Positions 8,600 to 13,077 of a DNA stretch of 13,077 nucleotides are shown here, piece by piece. The first letter of the stretch is position 1, and every line of letters starts with the position of its first letter. Below the pieces are notes generated by a model, which worked only from the letters and a program-made list of their open reading frames with translations, searched no databases and was not told the DNA's origin. Source of the DNA: Eubacteriales bacterium. Its GTDB lineage: Bacteria; Bacillota; Clostridia; Christensenellales; CAG-138. Position numbers and translations under genes: made by a program. The DNA lies in NCBI GenBank assembly GCA_030695285.1, contig JAUYTF010000402.1, positions 1 through 13,077 on the forward strand, given 5' to 3'.

Positions 8600-8732
8600 C
8601 GATCCAGGATGTTCTTGCCGCCGCGCTTGATCAGCGCGAAAGCATCTTCCGGGTATTTGCCTTCCCTCATCGATCCAGGATGTTCTTGCCGCCGCGTTTG
8701 ATCAGCGCGGAAACATCTTCCGGGTATTTGCC
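8529..8732 (-). repeat. 71-bp tandem repeat derived from the 3' end of purF (three copies, third partial)
   Basis: Copies begin at 8529, 8600 and 8671, an exact 71-bp period. The copy at 8671-8732 is the native purF C-terminal coding end; the other two lie between purF and purM. Copy 8600 differs from the native one at 3 of 62 positions; copy 8529 differs from copy 8600 at 7 of 71. Each contains the small inverted repeat GCGCT-TGATC-AGCGC (copy 3 has one T change in the left arm). The unit also includes the purine-rich stretch after the stop, which resembles the purM ribosome binding site. The array most likely arose by local tandem duplication. Confidence 0.95.
8596..8670 (-). CDS. Micro-ORF A, first duplicate of the PurF C-terminal peptide
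   Basis: This is a 24-codon frame beginning MREGKYPEDAFALIK and ending GGKNILDR, then TGA. Its ATG (8668-8670) overlaps the purF stop TGA (8667-8669), so a terminating ribosome could restart here. Apart from the MRE start it differs from the real PurF end at two residues (VS to AF). There is no strong separate ribosome binding site, so any translation would depend on coupling with purF. Confidence 0.45.
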   Translation of the reverse strand: MREGKYPEDAFALIKRGGKNILDR

Positions 8733-10124
8733 GTTAAAACAGCCCGCGCAGAAATTGCACGCTGCGCACTCCACGGTCTTGTGTAAATCTTCAATGCTCA
8801 GATAGCTCAGCGAATCCGCGCCGATGAAGCGTCGGATCTCCTCGACGGAGTGATTCGCGCCAATGAGCTGCTCATAGGAAGACGTATCGATGCCAAAGCA
8901 GCAGGGGTGCATGACCGGCGGCGAGCTGATGCGCAGATGCACCTCTTTTGCGCCCGCGGTCTTGAGCATCTCGACGATGTATTTGCTCGTCGTGCCCCGC
9001 ACGATGGAGTCGTCCACTAGCAGCACGCGCTTGCCGCGCACGTTTCGCTTGAACGCGCTGAACTTGAGGGAGACGTCCATCTCCCGCCGATCCTGCGATG
9101 GCTCGATAAACGTGCGGCCCATGTAGCGGTTTTTCGAGAGCGCGTTGATGAACGGAAGGTTTGCCTGCCGCGCATAGCCCATCGCGGCGGGCAGGGAGGA
9201 ATCCGGCACGGCAGAGACCACATCCACATCCGCGGGCGACGAGATAGCGAGCAGTTCCCCCGCGCGCTCCCGCGCTTTGTGCACGGAGATGCCGTCAATG
9301 TCGGAATCCGGACGGGCGAAATAGACATACTCGAAGATGCACAGCGCCGTATCCGCCGCGTGTATGGCCTGATGCGATTTTAATCCCGCATGATTGACCA
9401 CGATGATCTCGCCGGGGCGCACATCGCGGATGAACTCCGCGCCGATGGTGTCAAACGCGCAGGACTCCGAGGCAAACACATATGCCCCGTTGAGGCTGCC
9501 CAGCGCGAGTGGACGCATGCCCTTTGGGTCGCGCACACCGATGAGCGAATCCCGCGTCATGAGCACGAGCGCATAACTGCCCTTGAGCCGCTCCATCGCC
9601 TGCGCAATCCCCTCGCCGAGCCCTGATTTGCTGTTTTTTGCGATGAGGGCGGCGATGATCTCCGAGTCGATGGTTGTTTGAAAAGCTGCACCGTCTCCCT
9701 CCAGCTCCGCGCGGATCTCTTTTGCGTTGATGATATTGCCGTTGTGCGCCAGTGCGAGAGGCCCTAGCAGAGAATCCACCACGAGCGGCTGCGCGTTGAC
9801 GAGCGAGCTGTCGCCCATGGTCGAATAGCGCACGTGGCCGATGGCGAGGTTGCTGCCCTTGAGCGATGCAAGTCCATCACAAAAGCGCCCGCTAACAAGC
9901 CCCATCGCCTTGTGGCAGTCGATCTTGCCCCTGCGCGAAATCGCAATCCCCGCGCTCTCCTGCCCGCGATGTTGCAACGAAAACAGGCCGTAGTAAGCCG
10001 CCTCCGCCGCGTCCAGCCCACTGCCGTTGCAATAGATGCCAAATACGCCGCATTCTTCGTGCATGCAGTCGTCGTCCGGCTTGAGACGTTCATATGCCGC
10101 GGGCAGGCGCAAAGGAAAGTGCAT
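8667..10124 (-). CDS. purF: Amidophosphoribosyltransferase (glutamine PRPP amidotransferase)
   Basis: PurF makes phosphoribosylamine from PRPP and glutamine, the committed first step. It is 485 residues. An N-terminal propeptide of about 24 residues precedes Cys25 in EECGVFGIY, the Ntn-hydrolase nucleophile exposed after cleavage. The glutaminase domain has QHRGQESAGI (51-60), GHVRYST (96-102) and AHNGN (126-130). The phosphoribosyltransferase domain carries the PRPP loop VLLVDDSIVRGTTS (367-380). C262 (LCIFEYVYFARPDS), C408/C409 (MHPCCFGIDTS) and C459/C462 (CAGCFNGKYPED) fit the four [4Fe-4S] ligands of the Bacillus-type enzyme. The ATG at 10124 is supported by GGGAG in the purC end and lies 1 nt after the purC stop. 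Met21 is a weaker alternative start giving a four-residue propeptide. The 3' end is duplicated downstream. Confidence 0.97.
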   Translation of the reverse strand: MHFPLRLPAAYERLKPDDDCMHEECGVFGIYCNGSGLDAAEAAYYGLFSLQHRGQESAGIAISRRGKIDCHKAMGLVSGRFCDGLASLKGSNLAIGHVRYSTMGDSSLVNAQPLVVDSLLGPLALAHNGNIINAKEIRAELEGDGAAFQTTIDSEIIAALIAKNSKSGLGEGIAQAMERLKGSYALVLMTRDSLIGVRDPKGMRPLALGSLNGAYVFASESCAFDTIGAEFIRDVRPGEIIVVNHAGLKSHQAIHAADTALCIFEYVYFARPDSDIDGISVHKARERAGELLAISSPADVDVVSAVPDSSLPAAMGYARQANLPFINALSKNRYMGRTFIEPSQDRREMDVSLKFSAFKRNVRGKRVLLVDDSIVRGTTSKYIVEMLKTAGAKEVHLRISSPPVMHPCCFGIDTSSYEQLIGANHSVEEIRRFIGADSLSYLSIEDLHKTVECAACNFCAGCFNGKYPEDVSALIKRGGKNILDR

Positions 10125-10125
10125 G

Positions 10126-10833
10126 TTATTCTCCCATCAACCTACTGATGATTTCATGGTATGCTTCCTCCACCTCGCCGAGGTCGCTGCGGAAGCGGTC
10201 TTTGTCCAGCTTCTTGCCCGTAGCCTTGTCCCAGAAACGGCAGGTGTCGGGCGAAATCTCGTCGGCGAGGATCACTTTTCCGTCAAAGCGGCCAAACTCC
10301 AGCTTGAAGTCGATGAGTTCGATGCCAAAGCCGTCCAGATACGATTTCAAGATGTCGTTGATGCGGAAGGAATACATCTTCACCCATTCCATCTCCGCGT
10401 CGGTCGCGAAATCGAGCGCGCGGATATAGTAGGAGTTGATGAAGGGGTCTCCCAGCTCGTCGTTTTTGTAGCTGTATTCCAGAATCGGGCAGGCGAGGGT
10501 TGTCCCCTCCGCAACGCCCATGCGCTTTGTGAAGCTGCCTGCGGCGCGATTGCGCACGATGACCTCGACGGGCAGAATCTCGACGCGCTTCACGGCGGTT
10601 TCGCGGTCGGACAACTGCTCGACATAATGCGTGGGGATTCCTTCTTTCTCCAGCATGCGGAAGAAGTGGTTGGAAACCTTGTTGTTGACCACGCCTTTTC
10701 CGGCAATGGTACCTTTTTTCAGGCCGTTAAATGCCGTCGCGTCGTCCTTGTAGTCCACAATGACGAGCTTGGGATCATCGGTCGCGTAGACCTTCTTCGC
10801 CTTGCCTTCGTAAATCTGCTCCAACTTTTTCAT
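10126..10833 (-). CDS. purC: SAICAR synthase
   Basis: PurC condenses CAIR with aspartate using ATP to give SAICAR. The 235-residue product is the normal bacterial length. Visible motifs are YEGKAKKVY (8-16), KDDATAFNG (29-37), [15 protein letters not shown] (87-101), LIDFKLEFG (173-181) and [14 protein letters not shown] (189-202), covering the ATP and substrate sites. The ATG at 10833 is preceded by AAGGAG with rather long spacing. It follows purE after a 118-nt gap that holds a long hairpin, and its TAA is 1 nt before the purF ATG. Confidence 0.97.
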   Translation of the reverse strand: MKKLEQIYEGKAKKVYATDDPKLVIVDYKDDATAFNGLKKGTIAGKGVVNNKVSNHFFRMLEKEGIPTHYVEQLSDRETAVKRVEILPVEVIVRNRAAGSFTKRMGVAEGTTLACPILEYSYKNDELGDPFINSYYIRALDFATDAEMEWVKMYSFRINDILKSYLDGFGIELIDFKLEFGRFDGKVILADEISPDTCRFWDKATGKKLDKDRFRSDLGEVEEAYHEIISRLMGE

Positions 10834-10891
10834 ACAAATACCATCTCCTTTATCATAGCTACTGTCTATTCCAAACTCATATCAACCCGAT

Positions 10892-10951
10892 CCCGTCAGG
10901 ATCAGAGCTGGTCGATTTCCTAAGCTTGTTACCAGCCCTGACCCTGACGAA
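10892..10951 (-). ncRNA. Long sense-strand mRNA hairpin between purE and purC
   Basis: In the pur mRNA the arm from 10951 to 10931 (core GUCAGGGUCAGGGCUGGU) pairs with the arm from 10912 to 10892 (core ACCAGCUCUGAUCCUGAC). All 21 positions can pair: 17 Watson-Crick and 4 G-U. The loop is 18 nt. On the opposite strand the four wobble positions would be A-C mismatches, which points to an RNA-level structure in the pur transcript. It starts at the base after the purE stop codon. No U-run follows, so it is not a normal intrinsic terminator. It could control mRNA processing, stability or purE/purC ratio; this is inferred. Confidence 0.7.
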
Positions 10952-11449
10952 TCAGAGCTGTTCCAATTCCTTCTGCAGCGCCGCGTCCGCCTCGGCGGAC
11001 TGCTCCGCGAGCTTTTGCACATATTGTTTTAGCTTCTGTTGTAAAGCTTCGTCCGACAGCGCGAGGATGCGCACCGCAAGCAGTGCCGCGTTGATTGCTC
11101 CGTCGATCGCGACGCAAGCCACCGGCACGCCCTTCGGCATCTGCGCGGTGCTCAGCAGCGCGTCGAGTCCGCCGAGATCCTTTCCGGAAACTGGCACGCC
11201 AATGACGGGCAGGAGCGAATGCGCTGCCATCGCCCCGGCGAGATGCGCGGCCTTGCCCGCGAGCGCGATGATCGCGCCATATCCTTCCGCCTCCGCGCTT
11301 TTCGCAAACGCGGCTGCCTCCTCCGGCGTGCGGTGCGCGGAGAGCACGCGCGCGGCAGCCGGAATATCGAACGAGTCAAGGGTTTTCAGCGCGTCTTTCG
11401 CCAACGGTAGATCGGAAGCACTCCCCATCACAACAGCAACTTTTCTCAC
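10952..11449 (-). CDS. purE: N5-carboxyaminoimidazole ribonucleotide mutase
   Basis: PurE supplies CAIR for PurC. The 165-residue product shows VVMGSASDLPLAKDA (6-20), the RVLSAHRTPEEA loop, IALAGKAAHLAGAMAAH and LPVIGVPVSG, the phosphate- and substrate-binding loops of the family. The SAHR motif suggests the bacterial class I mutase acting on N5-CAIR, but purK is not in this cluster, so the source of N5-CAIR is not visible; a class II carboxylase role cannot be excluded. The start is GTG at 11449, with a perfect AGGAGG 8 nt upstream. It is the first biosynthetic gene, 65 nt after the GntR gene with a terminator-like hairpin between. The C-terminal end (QKELEQL) is a helix-like tail. Confidence 0.95.
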   Translation of the reverse strand: MRKVAVVMGSASDLPLAKDALKTLDSFDIPAAARVLSAHRTPEEAAAFAKSAEAEGYGAIIALAGKAAHLAGAMAAHSLLPVIGVPVSGKDLGGLDALLSTAQMPKGVPVACVAIDGAINAALLAVRILALSDEALQQKLKQYVQKLAEQSAEADAALQKELEQL

Positions 11450-11477
11450 GAAACAATCCTCCTAACGTCAAACAAAA

Positions 11478-11509
11478 CCGCAAAACAGAAAAAACCTGTC
11501 TGTTTGCGG
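11478..11509 (-). terminator. Terminator or attenuator hairpin between the GntR gene and purE
   Basis: On the minus strand CCGCAAACAG (11509-11500) pairs with CTGTTTTGCGG (11488-11478) with one bulged U, loop ACAGGTTTTTT, followed by TTTTGTTTG. This is a plausible intrinsic terminator starting five bases after the GntR stop codon. No convincing promoter lies between it and the purE start, so the pur genes probably depend on read-through, making this a partial terminator or attenuator. An AATTTTT tail on the other side would also allow plus-strand termination. Confidence 0.6.
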
Positions 11510-11514
11510 AATTT

Positions 11515-12240
11515 TTAAAACTTCATTCTCAGCATCGTGTGCTGAATCACGCCGCCGATGTAGTATTGCGGCGAATACAGCATGGGCATGCCTTCTTTGT
11601 CGTAGTCCAGTTCATCCAGATATAACAGCGGCGTTCCTTCCGGCACACAAAACGTCCTTGCAAGCGCTTCATCCGCAACGGCGGGGCGCACTTCGGTGAG
11701 GTCCATGTGCGGCTCCAAACCGCAAAACTGCTTCAGAAACGAAAAGATCGGCTTTTGCAGATCCTCGGCGAAAAACTCTTTCTTCTTGATCAGAGAAGCG
11801 GGGATATAATCTTCGCAATAGATCGCGGGCTTGCCGTCCGCGCCGATGAGGCGCACGGCCTTGAGAACTGTATCATTCGGCGAAATTGCCAGGTGTTGCG
11901 CAGCGATTTCTCCCGCAGGAACGAGCTCGTGGCTGGAAGACAACAAGCTCGGTTCGTGTCCGGACTTTGATATCATCTCCATGAACTCGATCTCCATGTC
12001 CATCCGCACCGAAACGGCGAGCACGTGACGGTTGATCACGGTACCGACGCCCTGATGCCGGCTGATGAACCCTTCGCGCTCGAGCTGGGCGAGGCTGTCC
12101 CGCAGTTGCGTCCGGCTGATGCTCAGGCGCTCTGCGAGCACGCCTTCCGGCGGAAGCTTGCCCGAGTAGCGATAGGCACCCTCCTTCATTTCGCGCAGCA
12201 GCCTGCTGCGTACTGACTGTATCTGCATCTGCTCACTCAT
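11515..12240 (-). CDS. GntR-family transcriptional regulator with UTRA ligand-binding domain (HutC type)
   Basis: This is a 241-residue DNA-binding regulator. Residues 1-72 are a GntR winged helix-turn-helix: RSRLLREMKEGAYRYSGKLP, then LAERLSISRTQLRDSLAQLE and REGFISRHQGVGTVI. Residues 90-238 form a UTRA domain, with a typical end (PLLYLDELDYDKEGMPMLYS, YYIGGVIQHTM). UTRA domains bind small molecules such as sugar phosphates or histidine pathway compounds. The frame opens upstream to 12309, but the ATG at 12240 has GGGGAGG with 8 nt spacing and gives the correct domain start. It heads the pur operon in the same direction, downstream of its own promoter and a tandem operator. It is likely autoregulated and may control pur genes through read-through. 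The ligand is unknown; a purine intermediate or PRPP-like compound is an inference. Confidence 0.9.
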   Translation of the reverse strand: MSEQMQIQSVRSRLLREMKEGAYRYSGKLPPEGVLAERLSISRTQLRDSLAQLEREGFISRHQGVGTVINRHVLAVSVRMDMEIEFMEMISKSGHEPSLLSSSHELVPAGEIAAQHLAISPNDTVLKAVRLIGADGKPAIYCEDYIPASLIKKKEFFAEDLQKPIFSFLKQFCGLEPHMDLTEVRPAVADEALARTFCVPEGTPLLYLDELDYDKEGMPMLYSPQYYIGGVIQHTMLRMKF

Positions 12241-12296
12241 GCGCGCGTCCTCCCCGTTTGCTCTTTCCGCCGTTTCGCTGGCGTTAGTCCGACTTA

Positions 12297-12322
12297 TTGG
12301 TACTACCAATTCGTAGTACCAA
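12297..12322. promoter_or_regulatory. Tandem GntR-type operator
   Basis: Two 13-mers lie end to end: TTGGTACTACCAA (12297-12309), a perfect odd-length palindrome, and TTCGTAGTACCAA (12310-12322), palindromic except for one position. The outer 10-bp arms also form a perfect inverted repeat (TTGGTACTAC / GTAGTACCAA) around 6 bp. The shape resembles GntR-family sites with GGTNNNACC cores. It lies just downstream of the -10 box, over the predicted first transcribed bases, where a bound repressor would block transcription of the GntR-pur unit. Confidence 0.75.
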
Positions 12323-12330
12323 CAGAGTAG

Positions 12331-12359
12331 ACTTTAGCACAGCAGCGCGCTTTTGTAAA
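12331..12359 (-). promoter_or_regulatory. Predicted sigma-A-like promoter of the GntR-pur transcript
   Basis: On the minus strand TTTACA (12354-12359) and TAAAGT (12331-12336) are 17 bp apart, with a TGC extended -10 element. The start of transcription would be near 12324, at the edge of the operator, leaving a leader of roughly 85 nt before the GntR ATG. No guanine, PRPP or ZTP riboswitch-like sequence is recognisable in the leader. Confidence 0.65.
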
Positions 12360-12452
12360 GATCACAATGCAAGAAAGATGCATATAATTACAGTATTCTT
12401 CTTATATCAATGTGCGCGTTTCAAAAATGCTTTGCCTTGCTTCCAATCGAGA

Positions 12453-12487
12453 AAAGGACTGTCCGAAAAATCCTCAGACAGCCCTTT
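12453..12487. terminator. Terminator-like hairpin
   Basis: AAAGG-A-CTGTC (12453-12463) is complementary to GACAG-C-CCTTT (12477-12487) around a 13-nt loop. In minus-strand RNA the odd position is a G-U pair, giving 11 continuous pairs followed by UCUCG; in plus-strand RNA it is an A-C mismatch. The tail is poor in U. It would suit the end of the small minus-strand remnant at 12529-12633. The GGACTGTC-type sequence also resembles ends of some insertion sequences, but no transposase is present. Confidence 0.45.
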
Positions 12488-12506
12488 CAAATTTCGAATG
12501 GTTGGT

Positions 12507-12547
12507 GGGCGGATGCTATGTTACCAGTCTAACCATACCATCCGCCC
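12507..12547. repeat. Imperfect inverted repeat (14-bp arms)
   Basis: GGGCGGATGCTATG (12507-12520) and CATACCATCCGCCC (12534-12547) are complementary at 13 of 14 positions. Further TTA/TAA pairing inside leaves a very small loop. A third CCATCCGCC occurs at 12560-12568 in direct orientation. The stop codon of the dehydrogenase-like remnant lies within it. No U-run follows, so it may be a palindromic repeat element or rearrangement scar. Confidence 0.6.
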
Positions 12548-12633
12548 GCATCTGAAGCACCATCCGCCAGGGCATCCCAGTCCAAATCGCCGGGTTTGAG
12601 GGTGTATCCATCCAATCCCACTATTTTTAACAC
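12529..12633 (-). pseudogene. N-terminal remnant of a D-2-hydroxyacid dehydrogenase-like gene
   Basis: A 34-codon minus-strand frame from GTG at 12633 reads LKIVGLDGYTLKPGDLDWDAL and then departs into ADGASDAGGWYG before TAG. The first 22 residues match the typical start of D-2-hydroxyacid (glycerate-type) dehydrogenases, KIVxLDGYTLNPGDLSWDAL. The rest of the roughly 320-residue enzyme is missing, and no later piece is recognisable through 12323. The break falls at the inverted repeat at 12507-12547. AGGGG lies 11 nt upstream of the GTG. It is most likely a deletion remnant; a real short peptide is less likely. Confidence 0.6.
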
Positions 12634-12704
12634 TCGACTCGTTTCCCCTGTGTTAAGAGTGCCCAATTAAAAAACGCGACATGCGGCGTGCCACATTCTT
12701 TCAC
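12627..12704 (-). CDS. Possible small ORF coupled to the dehydrogenase remnant
   Basis: A 25-codon frame begins MKECGTPHVAFF (GTG start at 12704) and ends TQGKRVEC. AAGGGAG lies 6 nt upstream of the GTG. Its TAA overlaps the GTG of the dehydrogenase remnant (GTGTTAA), as in coupled genes. The frame is also open further upstream to about 12750, so it could be the tail of a lost gene. It overlaps the marR -35 region on the other strand. No family is recognised. Confidence 0.2.
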   Translation of the reverse strand: MKECGTPHVAFFNWALLTQGKRVEC

Positions 12705-12715
12705 AATGATCTCCC

Positions 12716-12743
12716 TTGACAATTCGCTAACAGAGTGTATAGT
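12716..12743 (+). promoter_or_regulatory. Predicted marR promoter
   Basis: A perfect -35 box TTGACA (12716-12721) and a -10 box TATAGT (12738-12743) are separated by 16 bp. The marR ATG is 38 nt downstream of the -10. This is the best sigma-A-like promoter in the window. Confidence 0.75.
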
Positions 12744-12754
12744 TAACACTGTTA
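12744..12754. promoter_or_regulatory. Small palindrome, candidate MarR operator
   Basis: TAACACTGTTA is an 11-bp palindrome directly after the -10 box. A related half site, CTAACAGAGTG, lies in the promoter spacer, so a wider imperfect dyad spans the -10 box. MarR proteins commonly bind such dyads in their own promoters; binding here is inferred. Confidence 0.4.
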
Positions 12755-12781
12755 CTAATTATTCGAATTGAGGTGTTTTCG

Positions 12782-13077
12782 ATGGACTTTACCGAACTTG
12801 CTCGCGAGTACATGGAAGTGCTTTTTAAGATGCGAAAACGCAAAAATGACAAGAAGATCAACGACTCTATGCACGGGGAGCAGTTTGTGCTGACCTATGT
12901 TTCCAAACACGGCGGCAGCGTGATTCCAAGTGAAATCAGCAACGAGATGGGCATCAGCACCGCGCGCATCGCAGCGGCGCTCAACAACCTCGAGAACAAA
13001 GGCCTCGTTACGCGCCGCATTGACGAGCGGGACCGCAGACGCATTCTTGTGGAGCTGACTGCAGCCGGCAGAGCGCA
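12782..13077 (+). CDS. MarR-family transcriptional regulator (3' end outside window)
   Basis: The frame opens at ATG 12782 after GAGGTG and runs to the edge, giving 98 complete codons of an expected 140-160. After an N-terminal helical part (MDFTELAREYMEVLFKMRKR) comes the winged helix: VIPSEISNEMGISTARIAAA (47-66) as helix-turn-helix, LNNLENKGLVTRRID (67-81), and the wing DERDRRRILVELTAAG (81-96), the usual MarR D-R-R signature. It is transcribed away from the pur operon, and nothing links it functionally to purines. MarR genes like this often precede ABC transporter genes, which would lie beyond the window. Confidence 0.93.
   Translation, partial: MDFTELAREYMEVLFKMRKRKNDKKINDSMHGEQFVLTYVSKHGGSVIPSEISNEMGISTARIAAALNNLENKGLVTRRIDERDRRRILVELTAAGRA

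Noticed and set aside
7655..8701. Plus-strand open frame of 348 codons opposite purM and the repeat array
   Set aside because: It lies antisense to purM, shows no family motif, and its C-terminal repeated peptide only reflects the 71-bp repeats.
8529..8732. CRISPR-like array
   Set aside because: Units are contiguous 71-bp tandem copies of coding sequence without spacers between conserved repeats, and no cas genes are present.
10834..10895. Separate purC promoter (TATGAT near 10850)
   Set aside because: The -10-like box has no -35 element at an acceptable distance; the nearest TTGATA is 22 bp away.
10036..10923. Plus-strand open frame of 295 codons opposite purC
   Set aside because: It is the antisense of purC and the purE-purC gap, with no motifs; purC on the other strand is unambiguous.
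12241..12309. Upstream start for the GntR regulator
   Set aside because: The extra 23 residues precede the winged-helix domain and overlap the operator. The ATG at 12240 has a strong GGGGAGG.
12241..12330. Purine, PRPP or ZTP riboswitch in the leader
   Set aside because: No recognisable conserved core was seen in the leader; an Infernal search with the Rfam models would settle it.
12453..12547. Insertion sequence
   Set aside because: The two hairpins and GGACTGTC-like ends recall insertion sequence termini, but no transposase fragment or target duplication is visible.

Overview
The window is almost entirely a de novo purine (IMP) biosynthesis operon. It reads right to left on the minus strand. 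It probably comes from a GC-rich member of the Clostridia/Firmicutes. Four things suggest this: a single-chain PurL with a fused glutaminase instead of separate PurS/PurQ/PurL; an Fe-S type PurF with a propeptide; a stand-alone AICAR transformylase paired with a PurO-type IMP cyclohydrolase instead of bifunctional PurH; and strong AGGAGG-type ribosome binding sites. This assignment is an inference from gene content. No species-level marker is present.

Layout from right to left, in transcription order. A partial MarR-family gene (12782-13077, plus strand) points the other way behind its own good promoter. The AT-richer gap 12323-12781 holds a 34-codon remnant resembling the N-terminus of a D-2-hydroxyacid dehydrogenase (minus strand), two hairpins, and a possible small ORF. 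A sigma-A-like promoter (12331-12359) and a tandem operator (12297-12322) drive a GntR/UTRA regulator (11515-12240). A terminator-like hairpin (11478-11509) follows it. Then come purE, purC, purF, purM, a purN-purO fusion, purH (transformylase only), purD and purL, which runs off the left edge one codon past its catalytic histidine. Most junctions are tight: 1 nt between purC and purF, and overlaps of 7 nt (purM/purN), 4 nt (purO/purH) and 8 nt (purD/purL).

Together the genes cover every step from PRPP to IMP except the adenylosuccinate lyase step (purB); purK is also absent here. Step order is PurF, PurD, PurN, PurL, PurM, PurE, PurC, (PurB elsewhere), PurH, PurO.

Three unusual structures sit at gene junctions in the operon. 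(1) PurN is fused in frame to PurO, apparently through loss of one stop codon, while PurO keeps its own Shine-Dalgarno and ATG. (2) The last 20 or so codons of purF are repeated twice in tandem after its stop with an exact 71-bp period. Each copy is an intact micro-ORF whose ATG overlaps the previous stop (ATGA), forming a chain toward purM. (3) A 21-bp RNA hairpin starts right after the purE stop; all four non-Watson-Crick positions are G-U pairs on the sense strand only, and its first arm has an alternative partner in the purE coding end. The GntR/UTRA gene with its operator at the head of the operon is a candidate purine regulator of a type different from LacI-type PurR or Bacillus PurR.
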